This document shows positions 26,695-35,677 of a DNA stretch of 64,000 nt, piece after piece (position 1 is the stretch's first letter; every line of letters begins with the position of its first letter). Made by a program: the position numbers and the translations under genes. The DNA is from JAZDRH01 sp047470865 (GTDB lineage Bacteria; Pseudomonadota; Gammaproteobacteria; Pseudomonadales; Pseudomonadaceae), in the NCBI RefSeq assembly GCF_047470865.1, contig NZ_JAZDRH010000002.1:124001-188000 (forward strand). The letters are read 5' to 3'. Under the pieces are notes generated by a model that saw only the letters and a program-made list of their open reading frames with translations, was not told the origin of the DNA and made no database searches.

Positions 26695-28434
26695 ATGAAA
26701 GACATTATTCGCCACCTCGTTCAACAAGCTCTGCATCAGCTAATCACTGACGGCGTTCTGCCCGAGGATACTGCGCCGAATATTCAAGTCGAAAATACCC
26801 GTGATAAAACTCATGGTGATTTTGCCTGTAACATTGCCATGATGCTGTCTAAACCTGCCAAAATGAAGCCACGTGATTTAGCTGAAAAAATCATTGCGAC
26901 ATTACCCGCAAATAGCAACATCAGCAAGGTTGAAATTGCTGGCCCGGGCTTTTTAAACTTCTTTCAAAATACCGACGCCCTTGCCTCACGTTTAGACGCT
27001 GCTTTAGCCGACGCACACCTAGGTGTTCCTCATAAAACACCACAGCGTGTTGTGATTGATATTTCCTCACCTAACCTTGCAAAAGAAATGCATGTGGGGC
27101 ATTTACGCTCAACTATTATTGGTGATGCAGTGGCCCGTGTCCTTGAATACCTAGGCGATACTGTCATTCGCCAAAACCACGTAGGGGATTGGGGCACACA
27201 GTTTGGAATGCTGCTAGCCTTCATGGAAGAAAATACAGTAAACAGCCAAGCCGACCTAGCGGACCTTGAAGGTTTCTATCGCGCTGCGAAAAAACGCTTT
27301 GATGAAGATGAAGCTTTCGCTAACCGAGCACGTGAATTAGTTGTTGCATTGCAAGCAGGCGATGACAACTGTTTAAGCCTATGGCAGCGCTTTAAAGATA
27401 TCTCTCTAAGCCACTGTCAAGAAGTTTATGACCGCTTAGGCGTTAAGCTGAGTATGCAAGATGTACGCGGCGAAAGTTCATACAACCATGATCTACCTAA
27501 GGTCATTGCTGACTTAACAGCACAAGGCTTACTGGTTGAGGATAACGGTGCTCAATGCGTATTTATGGATGAGTTTAAAAACGCAGAAGGCGAAACCTTA
27601 CCTATTATCGTACAAAAAGCTGGCGGTGGTTATTTGTACTCCACCACCGACCTTGCCTCCATGCGCTACCGTAGCCGCGAGTTAAAAGCTGATCGTGCTT
27701 TGTACTTTGTCGACCAACGCCAAGGTCTGCACTTCCAAATGGTCTTTGCCTTAGCGCGCAAAGCCGGTTTTGTGCATCCAGAAATGGAACTCGACCACAT
27801 GGGCTTTGGCACCATGAACGGCCCAGATGGTCGCCCGTTCAAAACACGTGATGGCGGCACTGTTAAATTAGCTGACTTAATTACTGAAGCTGAAGAACGC
27901 GCCTATGTCTTAGTCAAAGCTAAAAACCCTGACTTAGATGAGCAAGAGTTAAAACAAATTGCCCATGCTGTAGGTATTAGTGCTGTTAAATACGCCGACC
28001 TGAGCAAAACGCGCACCAGTGATTATTCATTTAACTTTGAACAAATGCTCAGCTTTGAAGGCAATACAGCACCTTACTTGCTTTATGCCTATACCCGCGT
28101 AGCCAGCGTATTTCGCAAAACAGACTTCACTATGGATGGCAACATTCCTGGACAAATTCATCTGCACGCCGAGCAAGAACAGGTATTAGCAGCCAGCCTT
28201 GCGCGCTTTGCTGAAGTACTTAACAACGTTGCACTAAAAGGCACACCTCATGTGCTTTGTACTTATCTATATGATTTAGCAGGACAGTTCTCTAGTTTTT
28301 ATGAAAACTGCCCTATCCTCACTGCTGAAGACCAAGCCACTCGCTATAGCCGTTTGCGCTTAGCTGCTTTAGCAGGTCGCACCTTAAAGCAAGGTTTAGA
28401 ACTACTTGGTTTACAAACATTGGAGCGTATGTAA
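26695..28434 (+). CDS. argS: Arginyl-tRNA synthetase
   Basis: A 579-residue class I aminoacyl-tRNA synthetase. The N-terminal Add-1 domain (1-110) binds the tRNA elbow, the HIGH motif appears as SPNLAKEMHVGHLRS, and FKTRDGGTVKLADL takes the place of the KMSKS loop, as usual for ArgRS. The C-terminal DALR anticodon domain starts about residue 460 (NTAPYLLYAYTRV). The final codon is followed immediately by the start of the SPOR gene. Confidence 0.97.
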   Translation: MKDIIRHLVQQALHQLITDGVLPEDTAPNIQVENTRDKTHGDFACNIAMMLSKPAKMKPRDLAEKIIATLPANSNISKVEIAGPGFLNFFQNTDALASRLDAALADAHLGVPHKTPQRVVIDISSPNLAKEMHVGHLRSTIIGDAVARVLEYLGDTVIRQNHVGDWGTQFGMLLAFMEENTVNSQADLADLEGFYRAAKKRFDEDEAFANRARELVVALQAGDDNCLSLWQRFKDISLSHCQEVYDRLGVKLSMQDVRGESSYNHDLPKVIADLTAQGLLVEDNGAQCVFMDEFKNAEGETLPIIVQKAGGGYLYSTTDLASMRYRSRELKADRALYFVDQRQGLHFQMVFALARKAGFVHPEMELDHMGFGTMNGPDGRPFKTRDGGTVKLADLITEAEERAYVLVKAKNPDLDEQELKQIAHAVGISAVKYADLSKTRTSDYSFNFEQMLSFEGNTAPYLLYAYTRVASVFRKTDFTMDGNIPGQIHLHAEQEQVLAASLARFAEVLNNVALKGTPHVLCTYLYDLAGQFSSFYENCPILTAEDQATRYSRLRLAALAGRTLKQGLELLGLQTLERM

Positions 28435-29130
28435 ATGGCGGCAAGAAAAAAGCCCGCAGCTCGTCGCGGTGCTAGCAGAGCGCCCGCAGCAACAGCCGCG
28501 CGCAAACCTGTGCATCCTATTATTTGGTTAGTGGTAGGTGCGCTTATTGCAGTATTTGCAATGACATTAATGGATATAGGGCCTGGTAAAAAAACAAGCT
28601 CTACTCCAGAGCGCGTACAAAACACTAACAAAACGACCAAACCAGCAGATAACAACCAAACCAAACCTAAGTTTGAGTTTTACACTATTCTGCCAGAGTC
28701 AGAAGTGATAGTTCCGCCCACTCCTGAGGTAGCACCAACGCAAACACCTGCAGAAGTAGCTAAGGCAAAAGAGCTGCAACGCCAGCAAGAGGCTGCTCGT
28801 GCGCAGGCTATTCTTGAAGGACAAACACCACCACCTCGCGCAACTCAGCCGGAAGCACCAACTACAGTAGCCAGTGCTCCTAGTGCTAATGTGCAGTACT
28901 TCTTACAGGCGGGTTCTTTTCCTACGCATGACCAAGCACAAACAGTGCGCGCTAAACTCTTAATGAGTGGGCAAAATGTACGTATTGAGCAAGGTGTTGT
29001 CGGTAATAAAACATGGCATCGCGTCATGGTAGGCCCTTTTAGCAGTCAAGAGCAGCTCAAAAGTGCACAAAGTCAACTTTCCGCAAACGGCTTTAACAAT
29101 CTCTTACCGCAACAACGTAAAGGCAGTTAA
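28435..29130 (+). CDS. SPOR-domain (FtsN-like) membrane protein
   Basis: A 231-residue bitopic protein. A basic, Ala/Arg-rich cytosolic tail (1-26) leads into one membrane segment (about 28-48, PIIWLVVGALIAVFAMTLM), then a low-complexity Pro/Gln/Ala periplasmic linker and a C-terminal SPOR domain (about 150-228: YFLQAGSFPTHDQAQTVRAK). SPOR domains bind denuded glycan strands at the septum, so a cell-division role like FtsN is likely; the gene next to argS in pseudomonads is usually annotated this way. A strong terminator follows. Confidence 0.88.
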   Translation: MAARKKPAARRGASRAPAATAARKPVHPIIWLVVGALIAVFAMTLMDIGPGKKTSSTPERVQNTNKTTKPADNNQTKPKFEFYTILPESEVIVPPTPEVAPTQTPAEVAKAKELQRQQEAARAQAILEGQTPPPRATQPEAPTTVASAPSANVQYFLQAGSFPTHDQAQTVRAKLLMSGQNVRIEQGVVGNKTWHRVMVGPFSSQEQLKSAQSQLSANGFNNLLPQQRKGS

Positions 29131-29134
29131 TGAC

Positions 29135-29172
29135 AAAAGGCACAGCTTTCCCCTGTGCCTTTTTAGTTTTTC
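29135..29172 (+). terminator. Intrinsic terminator after the SPOR gene
   Basis: AAAAGGCACAG and CTGTGCCTTTT arms with a seven-base loop, followed by TAGTTTTT. It separates the priA-argS-SPOR unit from hslVU. Confidence 0.9.
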
Positions 29173-29257
29173 CAATCGTTTCCTTGAATTCTTTGTCTTT
29201 CACCCTCATATCTTTCCACTATAGGCAATACCGCCTTATAGTTTGGAGATATTTCCC

Positions 29258-29788
29258 TTGACTACTATTGTTTCTGTACGCCGTGATGGCAAAGTCGTCA
29301 TGGGCGGCGACGGCCAAGTTTCTTTAGGTAATACCGTTATGAAAGGTAATGCCAAAAAAGTGCGCCGTCTCTATCACGGTCAAGTCCTAGCAGGTTTCGC
29401 AGGCGCCACTGCGGATGCTTTTACTCTATTTGAACGTTTTGAAGGGCAGTTGGAAAAACACCAAGGTCATCTGGTGCGCGCTGCTGTTGAATTAGCCAAA
29501 GACTGGCGTACTGATCGCTCTCTTAGCCGCCTAGAAGCTATGTTAGCAGTAGCCAATAAAGATGCTTCGTTAATCATTACAGGTAATGGCGATGTGGTTG
29601 AACCTGAACATGGTTTAATTGCAATGGGTTCAGGTGGTAATTTTGCCCAGTCGGCTGCCATTGCCTTATTAGAAAACACAGCCTTAGGCGCACGCGAAAT
29701 TGCAGAAAAATCGCTAATGATCGCTGGCTCAATTTGTGTTTTTACCAACCAGAATTTAACTATTGAAGAGCTAGACAGCGCTGTTTAA
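29258..29788 (+). CDS. hslV: ATP-dependent protease subunit HslV (TTG start)
   Basis: A 176-residue proteasome-like peptidase that stacks as two hexamers with HslU. The mature protein begins with the catalytic Thr (TTIVSVRRDGKVVMGGDGQV) after removal of the initiator residue. The codon immediately before ACT ACT is TTG at 29258, with GGAG at 29245-29248 (nine-base spacing), so TTG must be the start. A further upstream TTG would leave five extra residues before Thr1 and overlaps the ribosome-binding site. It is 21 bases upstream of hslU. Confidence 0.95.
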   Translation: MTTIVSVRRDGKVVMGGDGQVSLGNTVMKGNAKKVRRLYHGQVLAGFAGATADAFTLFERFEGQLEKHQGHLVRAAVELAKDWRTDRSLSRLEAMLAVANKDASLIITGNGDVVEPEHGLIAMGSGGNFAQSAAIALLENTALGAREIAEKSLMIAGSICVFTNQNLTIEELDSAV

Positions 29789-29809
29789 CGCCTGCTCTGG
29801 AGACTTGTT

Positions 29810-31147
29810 ATGTCTATGACTCCACGTGAGATTGTTCACGAACTCAATCGCCACATTGTTGGCCAAGAAGCGGCTAAACGTGCAGTCGCTATTGCATTAC
29901 GTAACCGCTGGCGCCGCATGCAGCTGCCACACGACTTACGCCAAGAAGTAACACCAAAAAACATCTTAATGATCGGCCCTACTGGAGTTGGTAAAACTGA
30001 AATTGCACGCCGTTTAGCTCGCTTGGCAAATGCACCTTTCATTAAGGTCGAAGCCACTAAGTTTACCGAAGTGGGCTATGTTGGTCGCGATGTAGAGTCA
30101 ATCATCCGTGATCTTGCTGATGCAGCAGTAAAAATGCTGCGTGAACAAGAAATTCAAAAGAACCAACATAGAGCTGAAGATGCTGCCGAGGAGCGTATTC
30201 TTGACGCCCTATTACCGCCAGCGCGTGGCGGCATGGAAGGTGAACCTGTGCGCGAAGATAACAGCACTCGCCAATTATTCCGCAAGCGTTTACGCGAAGG
30301 ACAGCTTGACGATAAAGAAATTGAAATTGAAGTAGCCGAAGCGCCAATGGGTGTGGAGATCATGTCTCCACCTGGCATGGAAGAAATGACCAGCCAGCTA
30401 AAAGACTTATTTTCCGGCATGAATAAAGGCCGTAGCAAAAAACGTAAACTCCGTGTTGCTGACGCCCTAAAACTAGTGCGTGATGAAGAAGCAGCGCGCT
30501 TAGTTAACGAAGAAGATATTAAAGCACGCGCACTAGAAAGCGTTGAGCAAAACGGCATCGTCTTTATTGACGAAATTGACAAAATTGCCAAACGTGGCAA
30601 TACCTCTGGGGCTGACGTTTCACGCGAAGGTGTACAGCGCGACTTACTCCCATTGATTGAAGGCTGCACTGTTAACACTAAACTAGGCATGGTTAAAACG
30701 GATCATATCCTGTTTATCGCCTCAGGGGCTTTTCACCTAAGCAAACCAAGTGATCTGGTACCAGAACTGCAAGGTCGTCTACCTATTCGAGTAGAGCTAC
30801 AAGCCTTAACCCCAGATGATTTCAAGCGCATACTAAGCGAGCCTCACGCTTCACTCACTGAGCAATACACTGCCCTGTTACAAACAGAAGGCTTGCGTAT
30901 CCAATTTGTGGAAAGTGGCATTGAGCGTTTAGCCCATATTGCTTGGCAGGTAAACGAAAAGACAGAAAATATTGGCGCCCGTCGTTTACATACGCTGCTA
31001 GAACGCCTGCTTGAAGAGCTTTCGTTTGCAGCAACAGATATGGCCAGCCAGCAAGGTGATCAGCCACTAAGCATTGATGCCAAATATGTTGATGAGCATT
31101 TAGGTGAACTAGCGCAAGACGAAGACCTATCACGTTATATCTTATGA
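29810..31147 (+). CDS. hslU: HslU ATPase (unfoldase of the HslVU protease)
   Basis: A 445-residue AAA+ ATPase. Walker A GPTGVGKTEIARRLA, the pore loop region KFTEVGYVGRDVES, the inserted I domain (about 110-240), Walker B IVFIDEIDKIAKRG and the C-terminal tail ending DEDLSRYIL, which docks into HslV, are all present. It unfolds substrates such as heat-damaged proteins and feeds them to HslV. It is co-transcribed with hslV. Confidence 0.98.
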   Translation: MSMTPREIVHELNRHIVGQEAAKRAVAIALRNRWRRMQLPHDLRQEVTPKNILMIGPTGVGKTEIARRLARLANAPFIKVEATKFTEVGYVGRDVESIIRDLADAAVKMLREQEIQKNQHRAEDAAEERILDALLPPARGGMEGEPVREDNSTRQLFRKRLREGQLDDKEIEIEVAEAPMGVEIMSPPGMEEMTSQLKDLFSGMNKGRSKKRKLRVADALKLVRDEEAARLVNEEDIKARALESVEQNGIVFIDEIDKIAKRGNTSGADVSREGVQRDLLPLIEGCTVNTKLGMVKTDHILFIASGAFHLSKPSDLVPELQGRLPIRVELQALTPDDFKRILSEPHASLTEQYTALLQTEGLRIQFVESGIERLAHIAWQVNEKTENIGARRLHTLLERLLEELSFAATDMASQQGDQPLSIDAKYVDEHLGELAQDEDLSRYIL

Positions 31148-31152
31148 TCGTA

Positions 31153-31190
31153 CAATCGGTGCTAGTTGTTTTTTAGGCTAGCGCCGATTG
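31153..31190 (+). repeat. 13-base-pair hairpin between hslU and the DUF971 gene
   Basis: CAATCGGTGCTAG and CTAGCGCCGATTG pair along 13 bases with a single T-G wobble on the plus-strand RNA, enclosing a 12-base T-rich loop. No T tract follows, so it looks more like an RNA-processing or stabilising hairpin than a classical terminator. It lies 16 bases before the DUF971 start. Confidence 0.5.
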
Positions 31191-31205
31191 CATTTGAGGT
31201 CATTT

Positions 31206-31580
31206 ATGTCTATCCCCAAGACCATTAAGTTAGATAAAGCTAACAACAGCCTAAATTTAACCTATCACGATGGTAGCCATTTTCAGCTTCCTGCTGAATT
31301 CTTACGTGTTTACTCACCCTCAGCCGAAGTGCAAGGTCACGGTAATTACGTACTGCAATATGGCAAAATGCAGGTTAAACTGAGCAACATTGAAGCCTCT
31401 GGCAATTACGCCGTTAAACTCACCTTTGATGATGGGCATGACAGCGGGCTTTATACATGGGTTTATTTGCAGCAACTAGCTACTCGCCAAGCTGAGCTTT
31501 GGCAAGACTATTTAAGCGATCTGGAAAAAGCTGGAAAATCCCGTGATCCGCATGAATCTGTTGTAAAATTTATGCTGTAA
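31206..31580 (+). CDS. DUF971 (gamma-butyrobetaine hydroxylase-like N-terminal) protein
   Basis: A 124-residue single-domain protein of the DUF971 family, conserved downstream of hslU in pseudomonads. The conserved core is TIKLDKANNSLNLTYHDGS, then RVYSPSAEVQGHG and GLYTWVYLQQLA. Related domains in eukaryotic hydroxylases bind zinc, and some bacterial members are linked to iron-sulphur transport; function here is unknown. I use the ATG at 31206, which has GAGG seven bases upstream; the longer frame has no such site. Confidence 0.88.
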   Translation: MSIPKTIKLDKANNSLNLTYHDGSHFQLPAEFLRVYSPSAEVQGHGNYVLQYGKMQVKLSNIEASGNYAVKLTFDDGHDSGLYTWVYLQQLATRQAELWQDYLSDLEKAGKSRDPHESVVKFML

Positions 31581-31661
31581 CCTTGTAAGCTGTGCCACGT
31601 ATCAAGACAAACGCACCTTAGCCGATTAGAATAAGGGGCAATTAGATTTAGGTGAGCGACC

Positions 31662-32435
31662 ATGAACGATCAACAGCACAACTCAGATGACCAAAATAGC
31701 ACTACCCACTTTGGTTACAAGACAGTGAGCGAAAACGAGAAAGCACATAAAGTGGCCGAAGTTTTCCATTCTGTTGCCTCACGTTACGACCTAATGAACG
31801 ATGTGCTTTCAGGTGGTATGCATCGCTTATGGAAACGCTTTACGATTGAAACCTCTGGCGCTCGCAAAGGCAACAAAGTACTCGATATTGCAGGCGGAAC
31901 CGGTGATTTAACACGCAAGTTTTCAGCCATTGTAGGCTCTGAAGGTGAAGTGGTGTTAGCTGATATCAATGACTCTATGCTTAAAGTAGGTCGTGATAAA
32001 TTAATGGACAAAGGCGTTGTCAACAACGTACGTTTTGTTCAAGCAGATGCTGAAAAACTACCTTTCCCTGACAACTATTTTGACATTGTTACCATCTCTT
32101 TTGGCTTGCGCAATGTCACCCACAAAGACGCTGCCATTCGTTCTATGCTACGCGTACTAAAGCCAGGCGGACGTTTGTTGATCTTAGAGTTCTCTAAGCC
32201 CACCAATAGTTTCTTCTCTAAAGTCTATGACGCCTACTCTTTTAGTTTCTTACCCGTAGCTGGTCGTTTAATCACTAATGACGCTGAAAGCTATCGCTAT
32301 CTTGCTGAATCTATCCGCATGCATCCAGATCAAGAAACGCTCAAAGGCATGATGGAAGAAGCTGGCTTTGTGCAAACCAAATACCACAATATGACAGGTG
32401 GTATCGTTGCACTACACCGTGGAGTCAAACCTTAA
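31662..32435 (+). CDS. ubiE: UbiE, ubiquinone/menaquinone C-methyltransferase
   Basis: A 257-residue class I SAM-dependent methyltransferase of the ubiquinone pathway (C2 methylation of the benzoquinol). SAM motif I is VLDIAGGTGDLTRKF and the family signatures YDLMNDVLSGGMHRLWK and ISFGLRNVTHKD are intact. The ATG follows AGGTGAG. Its stop overlaps the ubiJ start (TAATG), heading the ubiE-ubiJ-ubiB operon. Confidence 0.97.
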   Translation: MNDQQHNSDDQNSTTHFGYKTVSENEKAHKVAEVFHSVASRYDLMNDVLSGGMHRLWKRFTIETSGARKGNKVLDIAGGTGDLTRKFSAIVGSEGEVVLADINDSMLKVGRDKLMDKGVVNNVRFVQADAEKLPFPDNYFDIVTISFGLRNVTHKDAAIRSMLRVLKPGGRLLILEFSKPTNSFFSKVYDAYSFSFLPVAGRLITNDAESYRYLAESIRMHPDQETLKGMMEEAGFVQTKYHNMTGGIVALHRGVKP

Positions 32436-33043
32436 TGCTGCGCCAAGCAATTTTTGCAACAGCTGAAAAAGGGCTAAATCAAACCTTAGCTTTAGATAGC
32501 ACGGCTTTGTCAAAAATTGCCCAGCTTTCAGGTTCTGTTATCCAAATTCACTGCTTAGAACCTGCGTTTAACCTTTTTCTGATCCCTACGGATAACGGAC
32601 TAACCCTTGCACCAGACTGGCAAGGGGAAAGTGACTGCTGCCTCACGGCTCCGCTATCACTGTTAATGCAACTGGCCTATAGCAAGAATAAAACGCAAAT
32701 TTTGCATGCTGAGGCAGTAGATTTAACAGGTAATACCAGTTCATTAATGCAACTTGCCGAAACTCTACAAGCGCTCGAACTTGACTGGGAATACGCCCTA
32801 TCACGCTGGCTTGGCCCTGTAGCTACAGGTTTAATTGCAGGGCATCTACGCAGTCGTGGGCAATGGGTAAAGCAAACCGCCCAGAGTTTAGAACACGCCA
32901 TTGCTGAATACCTTACCGAGGAATCTCGTGATTTAGTGGGTAACAATGAAGCTAACATCCGCTTCAACCAACTAGATCAGCTAAAAATTGATCTTGATCG
33001 CTTAGAAGCGCGTTTAGCGCGCTTGCTGTCAACGGACGCCTAA
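32435..33043 (+). CDS. ubiJ: UbiJ, SCP2-domain ubiquinone assembly factor
   Basis: A 202-residue protein with an N-terminal SCP2 sterol-carrier fold (about 15-110, containing VIQIHCLEPAFNLFLIPT) and a C-terminal helical, probably coiled segment (RFNQLDQLKIDLDRLEARL). UbiJ binds the lipid intermediates of ubiquinone synthesis and scaffolds the Ubi metabolon with UbiK. Placement between ubiE and ubiB is the standard one. Confidence 0.92.
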   Translation: MLRQAIFATAEKGLNQTLALDSTALSKIAQLSGSVIQIHCLEPAFNLFLIPTDNGLTLAPDWQGESDCCLTAPLSLLMQLAYSKNKTQILHAEAVDLTGNTSSLMQLAETLQALELDWEYALSRWLGPVATGLIAGHLRSRGQWVKQTAQSLEHAIAEYLTEESRDLVGNNEANIRFNQLDQLKIDLDRLEARLARLLSTDA

Positions 33044-33048
33044 GTTCT

Positions 33049-34635
33049 ATGAAACTGCTTGCCCTACGCCGCCTTATCCGTATTATTCAAGTGGCTGTAC
33101 GCTACCGTCTTGACGACTTTCTCTTTGCCTTACCCTTACCTTGGTATTTAAAGCTCTTTGGCAAATTATTACCTTGGCGCTGGTTTCCACGCAAAAACAG
33201 CCAAATCACACGTGGCCAAGCCTTGCGCCTCACTATGGAAAATCTAGGCCCTGTATTTATTAAATTTGGCCAGATTCTGTCTACCCGTCGCGACTTACTG
33301 CCGCCTGATATTATTGATGAATTAGAGCAGTTGCAGGACAATGTGCCACCTTTTCCAACAGATCAAGCACGCCTTGTTATTGAAGATCAGTTGGGCATGC
33401 CCATTGATCAAATATTTCGCAACTTTTCAGCAACACCGTTAGCCTCCGCCTCCATTGCGCAGGTCTATACCGCTCAATTACGTACTGGTGAAGAAGTCGT
33501 TGTTAAAGTTATTCGTCCTAATTTACGACCTATTATTAAGCAGGATATTGCATGGCTTTATAGTTTAGCCAGCCTTGCTGAAAGCCTATCTAGCGAAGCG
33601 CGTCGCCTACACCCTAAAGAGGTGATCAGTGACTACGAAAAAACCATTTACGATGAGCTAGACCTACTACGCGAGGCCGCTAATAGCAGCCAGCTACGTC
33701 GAAACTTCATTGACTCTGATTTGCTCTATGTACCGCAGATTTATTGGCAATATAGCCGTACTCAAGTGTTAGTAATGGAACGTATTTATGGCATTCCAGT
33801 TACGGACGTACAAGCGCTGCATGATCAAGGCACTAATATGAAGCGCCTAGCAGAGCGCGGTGTGGAAATATTTTTCACCCAAGTATTTCGCGATAGTTTT
33901 TTCCATGCTGATATGCATCCAGGCAATATTTTTGTTAGCACCAAAACACCCTGGGAACCGAGCTATATTGGCATTGACTGCGGAATTATCGGATCGCTCA
34001 CCCCAGAAGATCAGGACTATTTAGCACGCAACTTACTGGCGTTCTTTAAGCGTGATTACCACAAAGTGGCACAGTTGCATATCGACTCAGGCTGGGTTCC
34101 ACGTGATACCAAAGTCAACGAATTAGAGGCGGCCATACGCACTGTTTGCGAACCTATTTTTGAACGCCCAATTAAAGATATTTCCTTTGCTCAACTGCTG
34201 CTACGGTTATTCCAAACCGCTCGTCGCTTCAATATGGAAGTGCAGCCCCAGTTAGTACTACTGCAAAAAACCTTATTAAATATTGAAGGCTTAGGCCGCC
34301 AGCTTTACCCAGATTTAGACTTATGGAGCACAGCCAAGCCTTACCTTGAACGCTGGATGCGTCAACGTATGATGCCTAAACATGTATTAGGCCAAGTGTG
34401 CCAACAGCTTGAGCAAATTCCTCAGCTTGCTCGTTCTGCCCGTACACAAATTGAACGCTTTAGTCATAATTTTGATCAGCAAAGCAAGCAGAAAACTCAT
34501 ACAGCATTGTTTAATATTGCCTTAGGTAGTGCTTTAGTGATTGGTAGCGCCTATATCGGTTTAGATATGAATATACAAAACTGGCCCACTTGGACTATGT
34601 TAGGCGCTGGGCTTTACCTATTAATTCGTCGTTAA
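33049..34635 (+). CDS. ubiB: UbiB, atypical kinase/ATPase for ubiquinone biosynthesis
   Basis: A 528-residue member of the ABC1/ADCK/UbiB family. The family-specific KxGQ motif is seen in FIKFGQILSTRRDLLP, the Ala-rich loop in PLASASIAQVYTA, and the catalytic region in FFHADMHPGNIF and IDCGIIGSL. Two hydrophobic segments close the protein (about 485-525), anchoring it in the inner membrane. It is thought to extract ubiquinone precursors from the membrane. It starts five bases after ubiJ. Confidence 0.96.
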   Translation: MKLLALRRLIRIIQVAVRYRLDDFLFALPLPWYLKLFGKLLPWRWFPRKNSQITRGQALRLTMENLGPVFIKFGQILSTRRDLLPPDIIDELEQLQDNVPPFPTDQARLVIEDQLGMPIDQIFRNFSATPLASASIAQVYTAQLRTGEEVVVKVIRPNLRPIIKQDIAWLYSLASLAESLSSEARRLHPKEVISDYEKTIYDELDLLREAANSSQLRRNFIDSDLLYVPQIYWQYSRTQVLVMERIYGIPVTDVQALHDQGTNMKRLAERGVEIFFTQVFRDSFFHADMHPGNIFVSTKTPWEPSYIGIDCGIIGSLTPEDQDYLARNLLAFFKRDYHKVAQLHIDSGWVPRDTKVNELEAAIRTVCEPIFERPIKDISFAQLLLRLFQTARRFNMEVQPQLVLLQKTLLNIEGLGRQLYPDLDLWSTAKPYLERWMRQRMMPKHVLGQVCQQLEQIPQLARSARTQIERFSHNFDQQSKQKTHTALFNIALGSALVIGSAYIGLDMNIQNWPTWTMLGAGLYLLIRR

Positions 34636-34678
34636 TAGCAGCAACCTATTATTTGCGAATAGCGTTTTTGGATAACTT

Positions 34679-35080
34679 ATGACTGATTGGCTTAAACACC
34701 TAAAATGGGATGAGACTGGTTTAATTCCAGCCATAGCGCAAGATGTGCATACGAAGCGTATTTTAATGATGGCATGGATGAATGCAGAATCATTAGCACT
34801 CACGGCCAAAGAAGGTAGGGCCGTTTATTGGTCACGTTCGCGTGCTAAACTATGGCGCAAAGGCGAAGAATCTGGACATGTACAGCAAGTCCACAAAATC
34901 CAGCTTGACTGTGATGGTGATGTGATTATTTTACTCGTAGAACAGCTTGGCGGTATTGCCTGTCATACAGGGCGTGAAAGTTGCTTTTATCGAGAGCTAG
35001 ATAAGGATCTGAATTGGCAAACAGTAGAAGCTGTTATCAAAGATCCACATGAAATTTATCAAGGCACACAACATGAGTAA
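34679..35080 (+). CDS. hisI: Phosphoribosyl-AMP cyclohydrolase
   Basis: A 133-residue zinc enzyme for the third step of histidine synthesis. The motifs AVYWSRSRAKLWRKGEESGH, LDCDGDVIILLVEQ and GIACHTGRESCFYR supply the metal and magnesium ligands. As in pseudomonads, hisI and hisE are separate genes; here they overlap by eight bases. They precede tatABC. Confidence 0.96.
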   Translation: MTDWLKHLKWDETGLIPAIAQDVHTKRILMMAWMNAESLALTAKEGRAVYWSRSRAKLWRKGEESGHVQQVHKIQLDCDGDVIILLVEQLGGIACHTGRESCFYRELDKDLNWQTVEAVIKDPHEIYQGTQHE

Positions 35081-35408
35081 CGATACATTAAGCCGCGTTG
35101 CGCAAGTTATTGAGGAACGTAAGCAAGCTGATCCTAGCTCATCCTACGTCGCCAGCTTGTACCAAAAAGGTATCAATAAAATTTTAGAAAAAATCGGCGA
35201 AGAAGCAACTGAAACCATTCTTGCCGCGAAAGACTGTGCAAATGGCGCCAGTGCTGAAGATGTTATTTATGAAACGGCTGATCTTTGGTTCCACAGTTTG
35301 GTAATGCTGGCGGCTTTGGGGCAGAAACCTCAAGCCGTTTTAGATGAACTTGAACGTCGCTTTGGCTTATCAGGTATTACTGAAAAAGCTTCGCGCACAG
35401 AAAAATAG
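35073..35408 (+). CDS. hisE: Phosphoribosyl-ATP pyrophosphatase
   Basis: A 111-residue all-alpha MazG-like NTP pyrophosphatase for the second step of histidine synthesis. The metal-binding acidic helix is GEEATETILAAKD, followed by DVIYETADLWFHSLVML. I start at the ATG at 35073 (MSNDTLSRVAQVIEE), inside the end of hisI; an in-frame ATG 24 bases upstream adds residues not seen in the family. Confidence 0.95.
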   Translation: MSNDTLSRVAQVIEERKQADPSSSYVASLYQKGINKILEKIGEEATETILAAKDCANGASAEDVIYETADLWFHSLVMLAALGQKPQAVLDELERRFGLSGITEKASRTEK

Positions 35409-35423
35409 TAACAGGAGATAATT

Positions 35424-35669
35424 ATGGGCATTAGCATGTGGCAGTTGCTAGTTATTCTAGCCATCGTAGTATTGTTATTCGGTACTAAGCGCTTAAAAAA
35501 TATCGGCTCTGATTTAGGCGGTGCGCTTAAAGGCTTTCGCAAAGCGATGAACGAAGACGGCGAGGAACAAAAAGCCAAGCCACAAGATAATCTTCAACAG
35601 AACCAAAGCCAAACCATTGATGGCCAAGTGCAACATAACAAAGTTGAAGAGCCTGTTCGCAAGGATTAA
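35424..35669 (+). CDS. tatA: Twin-arginine translocase subunit TatA
   Basis: An 81-residue protein with one N-terminal membrane helix (residues 4-20, WQLLVILAIVVLLFG), a hinge, and an amphipathic helix (KRLKNIGSDLGGALKGFRKA). The polar C-terminal tail is Gln/Asn rich. TatA oligomers form the variable-size pore for folded proteins. It begins 15 bases after hisE and starts the tatABC operon. Confidence 0.95.
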   Translation: MGISMWQLLVILAIVVLLFGTKRLKNIGSDLGGALKGFRKAMNEDGEEQKAKPQDNLQQNQSQTIDGQVQHNKVEEPVRKD

Positions 35670-35677
35670 TCCACATC

